From: Datura wrightii
Taxonomy: Eukaryota > Streptophyta > Magnoliopsida > Solanales > Solanaceae
Direction: 5' to 3'
Length of the DNA: 64,000 bases
Assembly: GCA_035772735.1 (NCBI GenBank)
Contig: JASDFA010000003.1
Span: 59,578,501 to 59,642,500 of the forward strand
Shown: positions 1-9,830 of the stretch, in pieces
How positions within the stretch are numbered: position 1 is the stretch's first letter
How the letters are laid out: every line of letters begins with the position of its first letter
Notes under the pieces: generated by a model
Database searches by the model: none
The model's input: only the letters and a program-made list of their open reading frames with translations
Told to the model about the DNA's origin: nothing
Made by a program: the position numbers and the translations under genes

Positions 1-559
1 CACCTGACATGGCACAATCTTATGAGTCGGATATGTTGAGAGACACGAGTTAACATACATAGCGAGTTTATGACATGAGGTCGAGACTTAGAGATTCACA
101 GAGTCAGACTAGGATTGCTATCTGAAGTAGCCATTTAGAATCCTAGGGGTCTATACATAAGATTGGATAGAGCGCAACTTTAACTAAGCATAAGAGAAAT
201 CATCTACATCTACAGAAATCGGCATTCCCTAGCTATTATCCTCCATTAGGACGCTCAAAATCTGTCTCAGCTAAAAGACATATCATCTTCCCCTTATCTT
301 AAATCCATCATTTTAAGGTTCCTGGATCTTTCTTAGGGTCGCGCTAGACTACTAACTCATGACTTTCCATTCGCCTCGAAGGCTATCACCAAGGCTTCAT
401 ATCTATAACCATTCCATACCCTCCACAAAATAAATCTTATACTATAATGAAAGAAGGGATCTTGTACCTTATATAGTAGTTCTTGGGACTAGAAACATGC
501 AAGGTTCAATATGAAAACTTCTAACATACCTGTGACTACATCCGAGGTTGGCTGCCACC
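1..559. other. Unassigned sequence at left edge, inside E1
   Basis: This stretch lies downstream (minus sense) of the E1 gag remnant, where protease would be expected. A short match to the gag-protease linker can be followed to about position 540. Beyond that the six frames show only short open stretches with no Asp-Thr-Gly signature or other domain I recognise. It may be badly decayed pol or an insertion in E1. I make no functional call. Confidence 0.4.
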
Positions 560-1331
560 TGCACTAGGTAACCTGCTCTACTGCGATGGACGATCCACCG
601 GAGCTGCTGATCTAGTGGTTAAAGCACTAGCTCTACCCTTTCCCTGCTTAGCTGATGGGAAATCCCTGCGCATGTGTCTAGGCTCACCACACTAGAAAAA
701 AGCATCCCTACTAATCAAACATTTCCCCGGGTGGTTCTTACCATGCTTTTAGCAAGCTAGCCAACTAGATCGGGCTGTTGAAGGGTTGGCCGGGGCACGG
801 CCTCTCTGGCCATCCTGCTAGGCTGAAGGGCAACCTCTGAGTTTATGATTGGGCTGGCCATAATAGAATCAAACATCTAAACCCCCCAAGCACCTTCCTA
901 GGTGGTTCTTTTCGTAGCTCCTACAAACTGGATAAGTAATCTCCCTCACTCTGGGCTTGTTTCCCTGAACCTGAGCTAAAGACCTCTGCTGGGGTTGAGA
1001 GTGACTCCCACTACTTGACCCTTGCTGAGAACTCTCCAAGTCTTCGATCCGGGGCCTTTTGTTTCTCTTTTCTCCCCCCCTTGAACTCTCCATCCATACT
1101 CGAACCACCAAACATAGATGGACTCCTCCTTGTGAAATCTTGAACCCTAGTAGCTGTCGCCTCTCTAGTAAGGTTCATTGTTGCAATAGTTTGCTAGTTA
1201 GGCTGGGTGGTCATGGCTCATACCAACATTCTAAAAGTGGCCCCGAGTTTTGCATCCGTAACTTTCCCAAACATGGGATTCGTTGGAGTTGGTAGGGCTG
1301 GCTGACTCTCGTTGTTTCTTTGAGGAGACAT
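560..1331 (-). pseudogene. gag: E1 gag remnant with internal deletion (Ty3, Del/Tekay type)
   Basis: In minus sense a Met at 1331 opens a Gag-like N-terminus (MSPQRNN...). This passes after about 200 bases into the basic, Gln/Ser-rich C-terminal part of Gag (minus 1111-869) and a zinc-knuckle region, CRSYEKNHLGRC. A second knuckle-like piece, RHMRRDFPSAKQGKG, follows near 690-650. Gag proteins of this group normally have some 250 residues of capsid between these two parts; here almost none remains, so the gene has a large internal deletion. The first knuckle also has Tyr where Cys is expected. Stops and frameshifts make it non-functional. Gag would have formed the particle and bound RNA. The primer-binding site and 5' LTR lie directly upstream at 1530-3632. 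Confidence 0.7.
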
Positions 1332-1529
1332 GTTTCTACACACGCATATAGAATGAGTTAGAGATATGGAGAGAGTTGAACTCATAGCATGAGGTAGAAT
1401 CATGAAAGAAGGGAAATATCCTTAAACATTACATAGCCTCTTCATCATAAGTGTGGCGCGCTTCACACCCATTAAAAAAACTCTACTTAATGTGGCTTTC
1501 AGACACCCTAGGACACTTCAAAACCTAAT

Positions 1530-1541
1530 GCTCTAATACCA
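1530..1541 (-). other. E1 primer-binding site
   Basis: The minus strand reads TGGTATTAGAGC five bases after the LTR end. This matches the usual initiator-Met tRNA primer-binding site TGGTATCAGAGC with one change. It fixes the orientation of E1 and the inner LTR boundary. Confidence 0.85.
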
Positions 1542-1546
1542 AGTTT

Positions 1547-3632
1547 TGTGATAACCCGAACATAGGTCCGAATTAAGACACAGGATAAAGAACCCCTAGA
1601 GGCTCCAAGTCGACCCATGGCATGAACATGACATCTAAAACTCAACATAATAATGTGGAAGTTTAACATACATAATAGCGGAAGTCTGAAAATTTGATAC
1701 ATCGAATATCTGAATACATAACAGTGATCAGAATCTGAAAACATACTATGTCTGATAAGCCTCTACATACTAATGATTTGGTGGGACAAGACCCCAAATA
1801 ACTCACTAGAAACTGAAAATACTAAATAAAAGCTGAAAAAGGGTCCTCAAAGGATAAGGACTCACCAACTCTGGTTAAGAGATGCTAACTCTGAGGACTT
1901 GGCTAACGGCGGGACTGAACCTGAATGTCGGAGCCTGTATCATGTAATGATACAGCATAGAGTATGCAGTCTGTACTTGCAATGTACTGAGTATGCAAGG
2001 TAAGTAAAAATGGAAAGTTGAAATACATAAGAGGTCTTAAGAATAGGACAACATGATCATGAAGTAAATATCATAATGTAAACATAAGGGTTCAAGGTTT
2101 TCAAACCATTCATAATCCAGTCGTAATTATAGTCATAAGAGAAACTTTATAAAATATAACTTGAGCCAAAGTAAAATAAACATATCCATGCATAAATAAT
2201 GAGGAGCAATGGGAGAACTCGTCATAACTGACACCATCATGATAGAGCTTACATGATGCCCTCTACTTTTCACTCAAGTGGTAGAGCCGTCCCAGGCTTG
2301 CCAAGAAAGGGACGTGCAGTATGGTGATATCACAGTGATCCAATAATATATGTATATACCTACGGTGGCACATAGTTCTGAGACCACGGGGTTTACCTGA
2401 ATGTCGTGTCAACTCGATGCTAGACACTACTCCCAAAAATATGCACATAAGGGATCGTATAGTAATCGTGAAATAATTCATGAAATTCATGACCAAATAA
2501 ATAATAACATACTTGACATTCATAAATCCATGAAGAGTACTTGAAGAGAATCATAACATGAATTATTAATCATAATAAAGACATAGTAAGCTCAAAAATC
2601 ATAATAGAATCATAACTTAATTTTTCATGAAATTTGTATAATTGGGCATACTTATAAAAAGTTTGAAATCACAATTTAATAATCAAAATGAGTGTACAAT
2701 ATACAGATAGATCTTAAAACATACTTTAGAATATGAGAAAATTGGACCCATAGGCATATCATACAGAATTTCATTAAATTGGGTTAAAACCCTAGAAGTT
2801 CTTAAAGTCATACTTGAAACTTGGAATTCACAGATTCATTAGGGATTAGATAAAGGACAAGCATTCATAATTCTAGGAACATAAATTGAATCATGAGAAA
2901 ACTAATTTCATAGAAGAACATGAAAGAGTTCACCCACAAGAAGGAAAGTCCTAAAATTCCAAAAGTTAGGGAATTGAAAGTGGGAATCATGAATACAAGT
3001 TGAGGAGGGCGTGAAGGTGGAAGAAACCCTTCACTCATAGCCCTACATAACTTGGTTGATGATCCCTTGACTTTCCTTGAAGTTTCCAAGAAGATTTAAA
3101 TCGGTTGAAGAAGAACCCTAGCTCCTTTCTCTAGAAAATCCAACTTTTACTAGGCGGAGTTATGATTTGCCAGGCGAATTTTAGGAAAATAACTCCATAG
3201 TAATGCTATCTGTAGGCTTAGAACTCGATATCTAAAGTTAATTTGAATTTGTACCGTGTTTGATAGTGTAATCAGACGAAAAACTATCAATTCCCTCAAC
3301 TTTTACTCTCTCTGGCCGAATGAACAAATGGGAAATAATTTAAACTTGAACTAAGGGGATATATATATATATATATATTAGGGAGGTGGTAGGGGGCGCC
3401 TTTCACTTCCCATCGCGCCAAACAACCCCCCTCGTTGCGCCCCTCAATACGCCAAGGGGATGGCGCGCTGCGCTACCCAGGCCGCCAGGGTGCTGGCATG
3501 TAACACTGGCCCTTGCAGCCTGGCCTCGATCGACCCGACTTTTGAGGTTTTTGTCACATATTTCAAGCTTCCTTTCCTTGTCTCAATCCACTCGTACGCC
3601 TACTAATCGATAGCATTCTACGAGGTGTTACA
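1547..3632 (-). repeat. E1 5' LTR (2086 bp)
   Basis: In minus sense the LTR opens TGTAACACCTCG at 3632 and closes GGGTTATCACA at 1547, giving TG...CA termini. The primer-binding site follows. The LTR contains a GC-rich cluster at about 3385-3560 with repeated GGCGC-type words, an AT run at 3359-3378 that can act as TATA region, and near 1952-2010 the block CTTGCATACT...GTACATT that all Del/Tekay-type LTRs in the window share. Only one LTR is visible because E1 continues past the left edge. The 5 bases beyond the outer end are AGGTT; the partner target duplication is outside the window. Confidence 0.85.
3359..3378. repeat. (AT)n microsatellite
   Basis: About ten AT dinucleotides lie within the E1 LTR, immediately downstream (minus sense) of its GC-rich cluster, where a core promoter would be expected. 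Confidence 0.9.
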
Positions 3633-4127
3633 AGGTTCTATCCCAAATTCTAGGCAATATAGGGCATCCAATATGATATGGTAGATCCAGTATCTATAAG
3701 GGCGTAGACATCAAAAGTGACTATTGACAATATACCTATAGTAACATTTGGGACACCTCTAGGTCCTGATGGCTGATTAAAGCATACAAACAGTTCTGCA
3801 CTCCCCCTCCAATCATACCTCACAAAAGAAGGACATGAATTCCATGTGGAGGAGTTATGGGAGCGGTTACAGTGTTATAGGCTCTATATGTATCACCTCC
3901 AGTTCCATGTGGAGGAGTTGCAAGAGCAACTATAGTGTTATGGTCTCTAGATGTATCACCTCCAATTCTCTGTGCAGTATTCGCGTAATCTCTTTAGATA
4001 TGACCTTGGGGGACGCATCTATGCACATGCTTATTTTCATGAAATATTCTCTAAGGTGGATTTTCCCACACTTGTTGTGGAAAGGATATCGTGGAGTGCT
4101 TTGGGTAACTCTAAGTCTGTGACTGCA
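3633..4127 (-). pseudogene. E0: older Ty3 gag-protease remnant interrupted by E1
   Basis: In minus sense, positions 4120-3990 carry a degraded zinc-knuckle region (CGKIHLREYF...). Positions 3810-3635 read through the gag-protease linker into an aspartic-protease signature, DVYALIDTGSTISYWMPYIA. The DTG triad lies near 3686-3694. The reading needs frameshifts. The protease continues to the E1 boundary, where a stop follows and the match ends after PYIA, so E1 inserted into the protease of this older element. The gag 5' side is cut at the foldback at 4128. E0 is of the same broad Del/Tekay type as E2 and E3. No LTR of E0 is identifiable in the window. Confidence 0.7.
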
Positions 4128-4310
4128 ATACAATTGTTCATCATTTTCACCCGTTGTTACTGAAATAATTTTGAACATTTTTATAACCTCTTATGACGAC
4201 CAATCAAAATGTAGCAAACAATGACACATTCTGACTAGTCGTTATAAGAGGTTCAGAAAGTGTTCAAGATAATTTCCATAACAATGGTTGAAAATGATGA
4301 ACAGTTGTAT
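4128..4310. repeat. Foldback element with 72-bp arms
   Basis: Arm 4128-4199 and arm 4239-4310 are near-perfect inverted copies, with roughly eight mismatches seen by eye, around a 39-base spacer. Both arms begin from the outside with ATACAA(T/C)TGTTCATCATT and end TAACCTCTTATGACGA or its G/A variant. The arms lack coding sense, although both strands give the same short peptide IQLFIIF, which is a by-product of the inverted repeat. It may be a MITE or the terminal part of a foldback transposon. I could not settle a target duplication. It separates E0 from the LTR of E2. Confidence 0.85.
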
Positions 4311-6137
4311 AGAAGGACGGACCATTTGTCTATCTGTTACATGAAGTTCAGAGAAGATGCAAGGCTTGTCCACTGACCACGAGTCATAGGACGACTCGTT
4401 TATGTAATGATGGATCATTATGAGCACTGCTAGGGAGGAAATCAAAGAAGTGAAAATTTGGGTCTAGAAGTAACGACAAATCACAATGACCCATTGTGTT
4501 ACCCGTGGTGACTAGACGAGCAGATTTTTTATGTGAATTTTTAGGGGTATTTTGGTAACATTCAATATTTTTAACTCCTAAACCAAGTCATTTTGCTTTT
4601 ATAAGATAGGAATTTAAGGGTTAAGCTTAGCCTATACTCTCATTCCTTCCTAAAATTATAGACTAAAAGATCAAAAGCTCTCAAGGATTCTCAAGAAGCT
4701 AGGGTTTATCTTCTTCAATTTCATAGGTCTCAAGCTAGTGTCAAGTACTCTTCAAACCAGGTATGTGGGATCATGAATGCGGAATTTCTTCCACTCTCAT
4801 GCACAATTTAAGTCTAATTTCATGAATTCAATTCCTTCGTGTCTCCAATTATAATTTTCATGAATTTCTAGGGTTAGACACTTTTTATTAAAAAACTCTA
4901 TGATCTTTTATGGATTTGATTTTCTCTTGATTCTACTTATGCTTTATGATTAAGATTATATGATTTTGATAAAAAAAAATTCTCATGATTATCTATTTTC
5001 ATGTTAGCATGAATTACTTAAGTATTCATTAATCTCATGAATATTAAGTTTATGTATTATTGCTGAATTTTTAGCATGTGTTTTCATGGCTTGTACATGT
5101 ATGTTAATAGTTTATGAATCTATCATGTTTTTAAACTAGTCCATGTAAAATCCATGTTTCAAGTATGATTAAGCACTATGTACGGTTTTGAGAGTAGTAT
5201 TTAACACCGAGAATGTCTAGGTTCAACAAACACCCAAGTTTCAACTATGTGCCACTGTAGGATAAGGAGTCCTCGCCAGTAGAGAGTGTCTCCCTTGCCC
5301 CTAGCTACGGGGTCCTTGCTAGTTGAGAGTGTCTCCTTTATGCTACTGGGATCATGTATAATATCACGCCTTCATGTTTCTTATCTTGGCAAGGTATGAA
5401 CACCCTCCTAACCAAGGTTATAGGTTTGGCTTCATGATGTTCACTTAGAGTATGTCAGTTATAAGAATCTCCTACTGTTCTCATGTTTTCATGATTCTTC
5501 ATGTTCATGATTATGATACCGTGACTTATACTATTTTTTTACACCTTAATCAGTTTATGAGTTTTACTTATGATTTCAAAACTATTAATAAAGAAAGTTT
5601 CAAAACCTTGGGTTACTATACTTCAGTTTGCGATGAAAAGCTCATGTTTTATGACTATCTCATGATCATGACTTTTTAGCATGTTATCATTACTCTCATG
5701 TTTCACGTATCCTACATACTCAAAACATTCAAAGTACTGTCACATATCAGTCTCAGCATCACCACTAGACTCACTCTTGCTCCAGATTCAGCTCAATCTT
5801 GGTAAGTCCTCATCTTCTAAGGATGTTAGTTTTGGTTTATACTCTCTTTCAGACATTTTAATTTTTAGACGTAGTGGAGCTAGTTGAGTGCTTGTCCCAT
5901 CAGCTCACCTTATGTTAGAGGCTTTTCAGACTATGATATATAGATGCTCAGCGGTTTTGACTTAATATCTCCATTTACATCATATGATATCTAGACTTCC
6001 ATTTATGCCATATCTGACGATTGTTTTCACGTAGTGTATTCTTATGCTTATGTTATGCATGTACCATGGATTATCTTGGAGTCATTCATGGTTATAGGTC
6101 CCGTGTCGCGTTCGGAGTCTATGCTCGATTCATGACA
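4311..6137 (+). repeat. E2 5' LTR (left end uncertain)
   Basis: The right end is clear: GATTCATGACA at 6137, followed by the tRNA-Met primer-binding site. The body resembles the E3 LTR. It has a cluster of ACGACTCGT-type words at 4370-4520, a segment starting GGTATGTGGGATCATGAATG near 4760, the divergent common LTR block near 5705-5760, and a tail ending in GTGTCGCGTTCGGAGTC. The left end is not certain. A TG start could be TGTTACATG near 4338, or the LTR may be truncated by the foldback. No target duplication is recognisable. Confidence 0.75.
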
Positions 6138-6141
6138 AGCT

Positions 6142-6152
6142 TGGTATCAGAG
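6142..6152 (+). other. E2 primer-binding site
   Basis: TGGTATCAGAG, matching the 3' end of initiator-Met tRNA, lies four bases after the LTR end. The 200 bases between it and gag are an untranslated leader. Confidence 0.9.
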
Positions 6153-6350
6153 TATCAGGTTTAAGTGTGTCCTATGGTTCTTGAAAGTAGTGTTAACTAG
6201 AGAATCTTTCATGAGTATGAAGTGCGCCACATTGATGAGGAAGAGGCTACGAGACCTTATAGAAAACTTCCCTTCTTTAATGTTCTATATCATGTGACGA
6301 AGTCCGACTCTCCTTATTCTTCTAACTTGTATTGTACGCGTTTGTAGAAA

Positions 6351-7525
6351 TGCCTGGCAAAATACCAACGGAAGAAGAAATGACAATGCCAATGGGAATC
6401 AGCCCCTCCAACTCAAGAAGACTCTTTGAATGAGTAGGTGACTCATGCAGAGTTTAGGGCAATTTTTAGATATTGGCCAAAGCCATGAAGCTTCAGGTCA
6501 ACAGTAGGGGGTTGCACTTATGAACACCAATAGGAGTACTTCAGTGGCTAGAATGTGAGACTTTACCAGGATGAACCCGCTGAAGTTTCATGGCTCTAAG
6601 GTGGATGAGGATCCATAGGAGTTTATTGATGAGATCCAGAAAATAACTTAGATTATATGAACTACTGGAGAGGAGAGTGCAGGCATGGCCTACTATCAGC
6701 TGAAGGAGGTAGCTTATATATGGTACAGGCAATAGAAGGAAGGTCGTATGGCAGGCGCAGTTCTTGCTGATTGGGATGAGTTCGTTACAACTTTCTTGTA
6801 CACATTCGTCCCTCGGGAGATGATGGAAGCAAAGGCTGTAGAGTTTATCAACCTGAAGCAGAACAATATGACAATTTAAGAGTATTCCATGAAGTTCACT
6901 CAACTGTCTAAATATGCTCCGGAGATGGTTGCAGAGCTGAGGGCTCATATTAGGAAGTTCTTTTCGGGAATCTCAAATTTAGTGTTCAAGGAGTGTAGGA
7001 CTGCTATGCTTAAAGGTATGGATATCTCCCGACTAATAATTTATGCCCAGCAGATTAAGGAGGAGAAGTTGAAGAAGAAGGATAGGGAAACCAAGAGAGC
7101 AAGGAAAAGGAACTTTGAGTTCTTATAATAGAGAACAGGTAATGGGCATCGCTCATAGTCCCATCAGGGGTCATCAGCCCCAACTCCATCATTAGCTAGC
7201 GTTCCATCCAGGACCAGAGGTGATAATAGGGGTAGATCACTAGGCTCTAAGACTCATGGGAGCATGTCTGGAGGATGCACATTCTCGGCTTGCAAGAAGT
7301 ATGGTATAAACCACCCTGGAGAGTGCTTGATTGGTTTGTATGCTTGCTTCAGCTGTGGGAAGCCCATTCATAAACTTAGAGATTATCCTTTAGCTCAACA
7401 GGGTAATGGTAGAGGCCATGCCTCAGCTACCTCTTTAGCCGCTCCAGTGTCTCACCCATCCCAGTAGGGCGCATCATCTAGTGCAGGTGGCGGATAGCGC
7501 CAGAACCATTTCTATGCACTTTTAT
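6351..7525 (+). pseudogene. gag: E2 gag
   Basis: The Met at 6351 opens a short N-terminus (MPGKIPTEEE) that soon ends in a stop. The capsid region is recognisable from 6577 (MNPLKFHGSKVDEDP), through YYQLKEVAYIWYRQ near 6700, to the long open stretch 6889-7128 (MKFTQLSKYAPEMVAELRAH). The nucleocapsid part at 7264-7467 contains CKKYGINHPGEC followed by CFSCGKPIHKLRDYP. In both knuckles a Cys has become Tyr (CKKY, RDYP), so zinc binding would be lost. Several in-frame stops break the frame. Gag would have assembled virus-like particles. It is followed directly by protease, as in other Del/Tekay elements. Confidence 0.85.
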
Positions 7526-8172
7526 CACGCTAGGAGCAGAAGATCTCACCAGTTGTAGTTACGGGTATGTTACAAGTTTTTCACCTTGATGTTTATGCAC
7601 TGTTAGATCCACGGGCCACTTTATTCTTCATGACTCCCTATGTTGCTATTAATTTTTCTATCAGTCTTGAAATCATCTCAAAAACCTTATTAGTATCTAC
7701 TCTTGTCGGTGAGTCAGTTTTAGCAAGGAGGGTATATAGAAACATCCTAGTTACAGTTCCCTAGAAAGTCACCTCAACTAATCTAATAGAGTTATACATG
7801 AACAACTTTGATGTTATCTTTGGCATGGACTGGTTGCATTCTTTTTATGCTTCAAGAAATTGTAGATCCCGAACAGTAGAGTTTTGATTCTCAGGTGGAT
7901 CAGTCTTAGTGTGGAAGGGTAGTTCAGCAATACCTAAAGGCCGTTTTGTCTCCTATCTTATGGCGAGAGATGATTTCTGAGGATTGTGTTTATCATTTAT
8001 TTTAGGGTTAAGGATTCTAGGTCTGAATACCGACTCTTTAGTTAGTCCTTATTGTTTCTGAGTATCCAAAGGTGATCCCAAATGATCTACCAAGAGTCCC
8101 TCCCAAGCAAAAGATTAACGTTGGATCGACCTTCTCCTTGATATATAACCCATATCCATTCCTCCTTACAAA
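7526..8172 (+). pseudogene. E2 aspartic protease and protease-RT linker
   Basis: Open stretch 7567-7764 reads VFHLDVYALLDPRATLFFMTPYVA. The catalytic Asp is present, but the usual D-T-G has become D-P-R, which should destroy protease activity. Downstream, FGMDWLHSFYASRNC and the linker toward IPPYKMALVELKELKE can be followed to 8172 with stops and shifts. The protease would have processed the polyprotein. Its order after gag and before RT is that of Ty3-type pol. Confidence 0.85.
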
Positions 8173-9186
8173 ATGGCCCTAGTTGAGCTTAAGGAGCTGA
8201 AGGAACAATTAAAGGATCTCTTAGATAAAGGTTTCATCGGGCCTAGTAAGTCCCCATGGGGTGCTCTGATCCTTTTTGTGCGAAAAAAAGATGGTTCTCT
8301 TAGGATGTGCATCGACTACCACAAGTTGAACAAAGCCACAATCAAGAATAAGTATCCCATTCCTAGAATTGATGACTTGTTCAATAATCTTCAGAATGCT
8401 AGTTCTCAAAGATAGACCTCAGATTCAGCTATCACTAGTTCAAAGTTAGAGAATGTGACATTCTGAAGATAGCCTTCAGGACATGGTTTGGTCACTTTGA
8501 ATTTGTGGTTATATCTTTTGGACTAACACATGCTCCTATAGCTTTTATGAATTTTATAAAAAGGGTGTTCAAGTAGTATTTGGATATGTTTGTTATTTTC
8601 TTGATAGTTGATATCCTTGTATACTCTCAGAGTAAGAAGGAGCATGATGCTCATCTGAGGATTGTGTTGCAAACACTTAAGGATCGTCAGCTGCTTGCTA
8701 AATTTATCAAGTATGAGTTTTGGTTGAAGTCAGTTGCATTTCTTGGGCATATGGTGTCTAGTGAGTGTGTGCAGGTGGACTCCCAAAAGATTGAGGAAGT
8801 AAAGAACTAGCCTAGACCTGTCAATCCTATAGATATAGAAGCTTTTTGGGTTTAGCTGGCTACTACAGGAGGTTTGTAGAGGGATTTTCATTCATTCCCT
8901 CACCATTGACCCAATTGACTAAGAAGATGGTAAAATTTAAGTGGTCCGATGCTTGTAAGAAGAGCTTTTAGAAGTTAAAATCTCAACTCATTTCTACACC
9001 GATCTTGACCTACCAAGGCACGAATTACTTTGTAGTGTATTGTGATGCCTCTAGTGTTGGCCTAGGTTTTGTGCTAATGCAACATGGTATGGTCATTTCT
9101 TATTCCTCGAGACAGCTTAAGAGCCATAAGAAGAATTACCCAATGCATGACCTTGAGTTAGTAGCTGTTTTAATTTCATTGAAGAT
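8173..9186 (+). pseudogene. pol: E2 reverse transcriptase and start of RNase H
   Basis: RT begins at MALVELKELKEQLKDLLDKG (8173). It includes ALILFVRKKDGSLRMCIDY and PIPRIDDLFNNLQ, then breaks by stop or frameshift and resumes at 8580 (MDMFVIFLIVDILVYS). The catalytic aspartate pair is altered: I-D-D appears as I-V-D. The region 8990-9186 is the start of RNase H, with VVYCDASSVGLGFVLMQHG and NYPMHDLELVAVLISLKI. The sequence stops abruptly at 9186, where the 3' LTR of T1 begins. The rest of E2 RNase H, integrase and its 3' LTR are not in the window. They should lie beyond the right edge if T1 inserted cleanly. Confidence 0.9.
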
Positions 9187-9816
9187 TGATGACATCCAAA
9201 TCCACTCCTCGTTGCGAGAAAAGGTACACGGTCGTCACAATATGATTTACCCAACTTGTGAATTGGGGTTAAATCCATAGGGAATGAAGATTGATAGCAA
9301 CGACATTCTTCTATCAAATTGAATCAAATAGCATCATTATATTAATACTAGGAAAGTAAATATTGGGGGTTTGCAGAATCACACTATGAATTCAAACTCA
9401 ACAACAAAACAAGGAAACCAAGTTCGAAGTAACATTATGAGTGAATACTAGGGGTGTGCTATTGATGGGGCATTGATAGGATTGGGGTTAACTAGAAAAT
9501 CAAAGCATTACTTATAAACATAAATAGTCGTGGACCAGGCGGCACCCGATGTTTCTCAACCACTTGGGTGCCTTTTTCCTTGGGTTTTCTCAAACCTCAA
9601 GGTCCCATACACTTCAACCACTATTGGGTAAGAATTAACCTATCTCTAGCCTTAATTCATTAATGGGTGTATGAAAGTGGGTATTAGCTACCTCTAGACC
9701 AATCGCACACAATCAAAATCCAAATATCCACCATTATTTTCTCACTCATATCCTATTCCTTTTTTTCAAGAAAAAATAGAATAAGTAAACATAATCCATA
9801 CTTGCAATTATAGATA
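9187..9816 (-). repeat. T1 3' LTR, distal part (left of Helitron)
   Basis: This 630-bp piece begins TGATGACATCC directly after E2 RNase H and ends where the Helitron starts. In minus sense it is the end of the LTR. It resembles in style the T7 LTR end, with a short motif close to 'ATCC(A/C)(A)TAGGGAATGAAG' at 9270-9290 that recalls the 'tatcgatcccacaggga' region of T7. There is no coding capacity. Confidence 0.75.
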
Positions 9817-9830
9817 TCTATATATCTATA

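Noticed and set aside
3640..4130. Independent small gene pair on both strands
   Set aside because: Minus strand shows zinc-knuckle and protease motifs of Ty3 type; the plus frames are shadows.
6541..6948. Minus-strand open frame of 135 residues
   Set aside because: Antisense of E2 gag; the plus strand carries clear capsid motifs.
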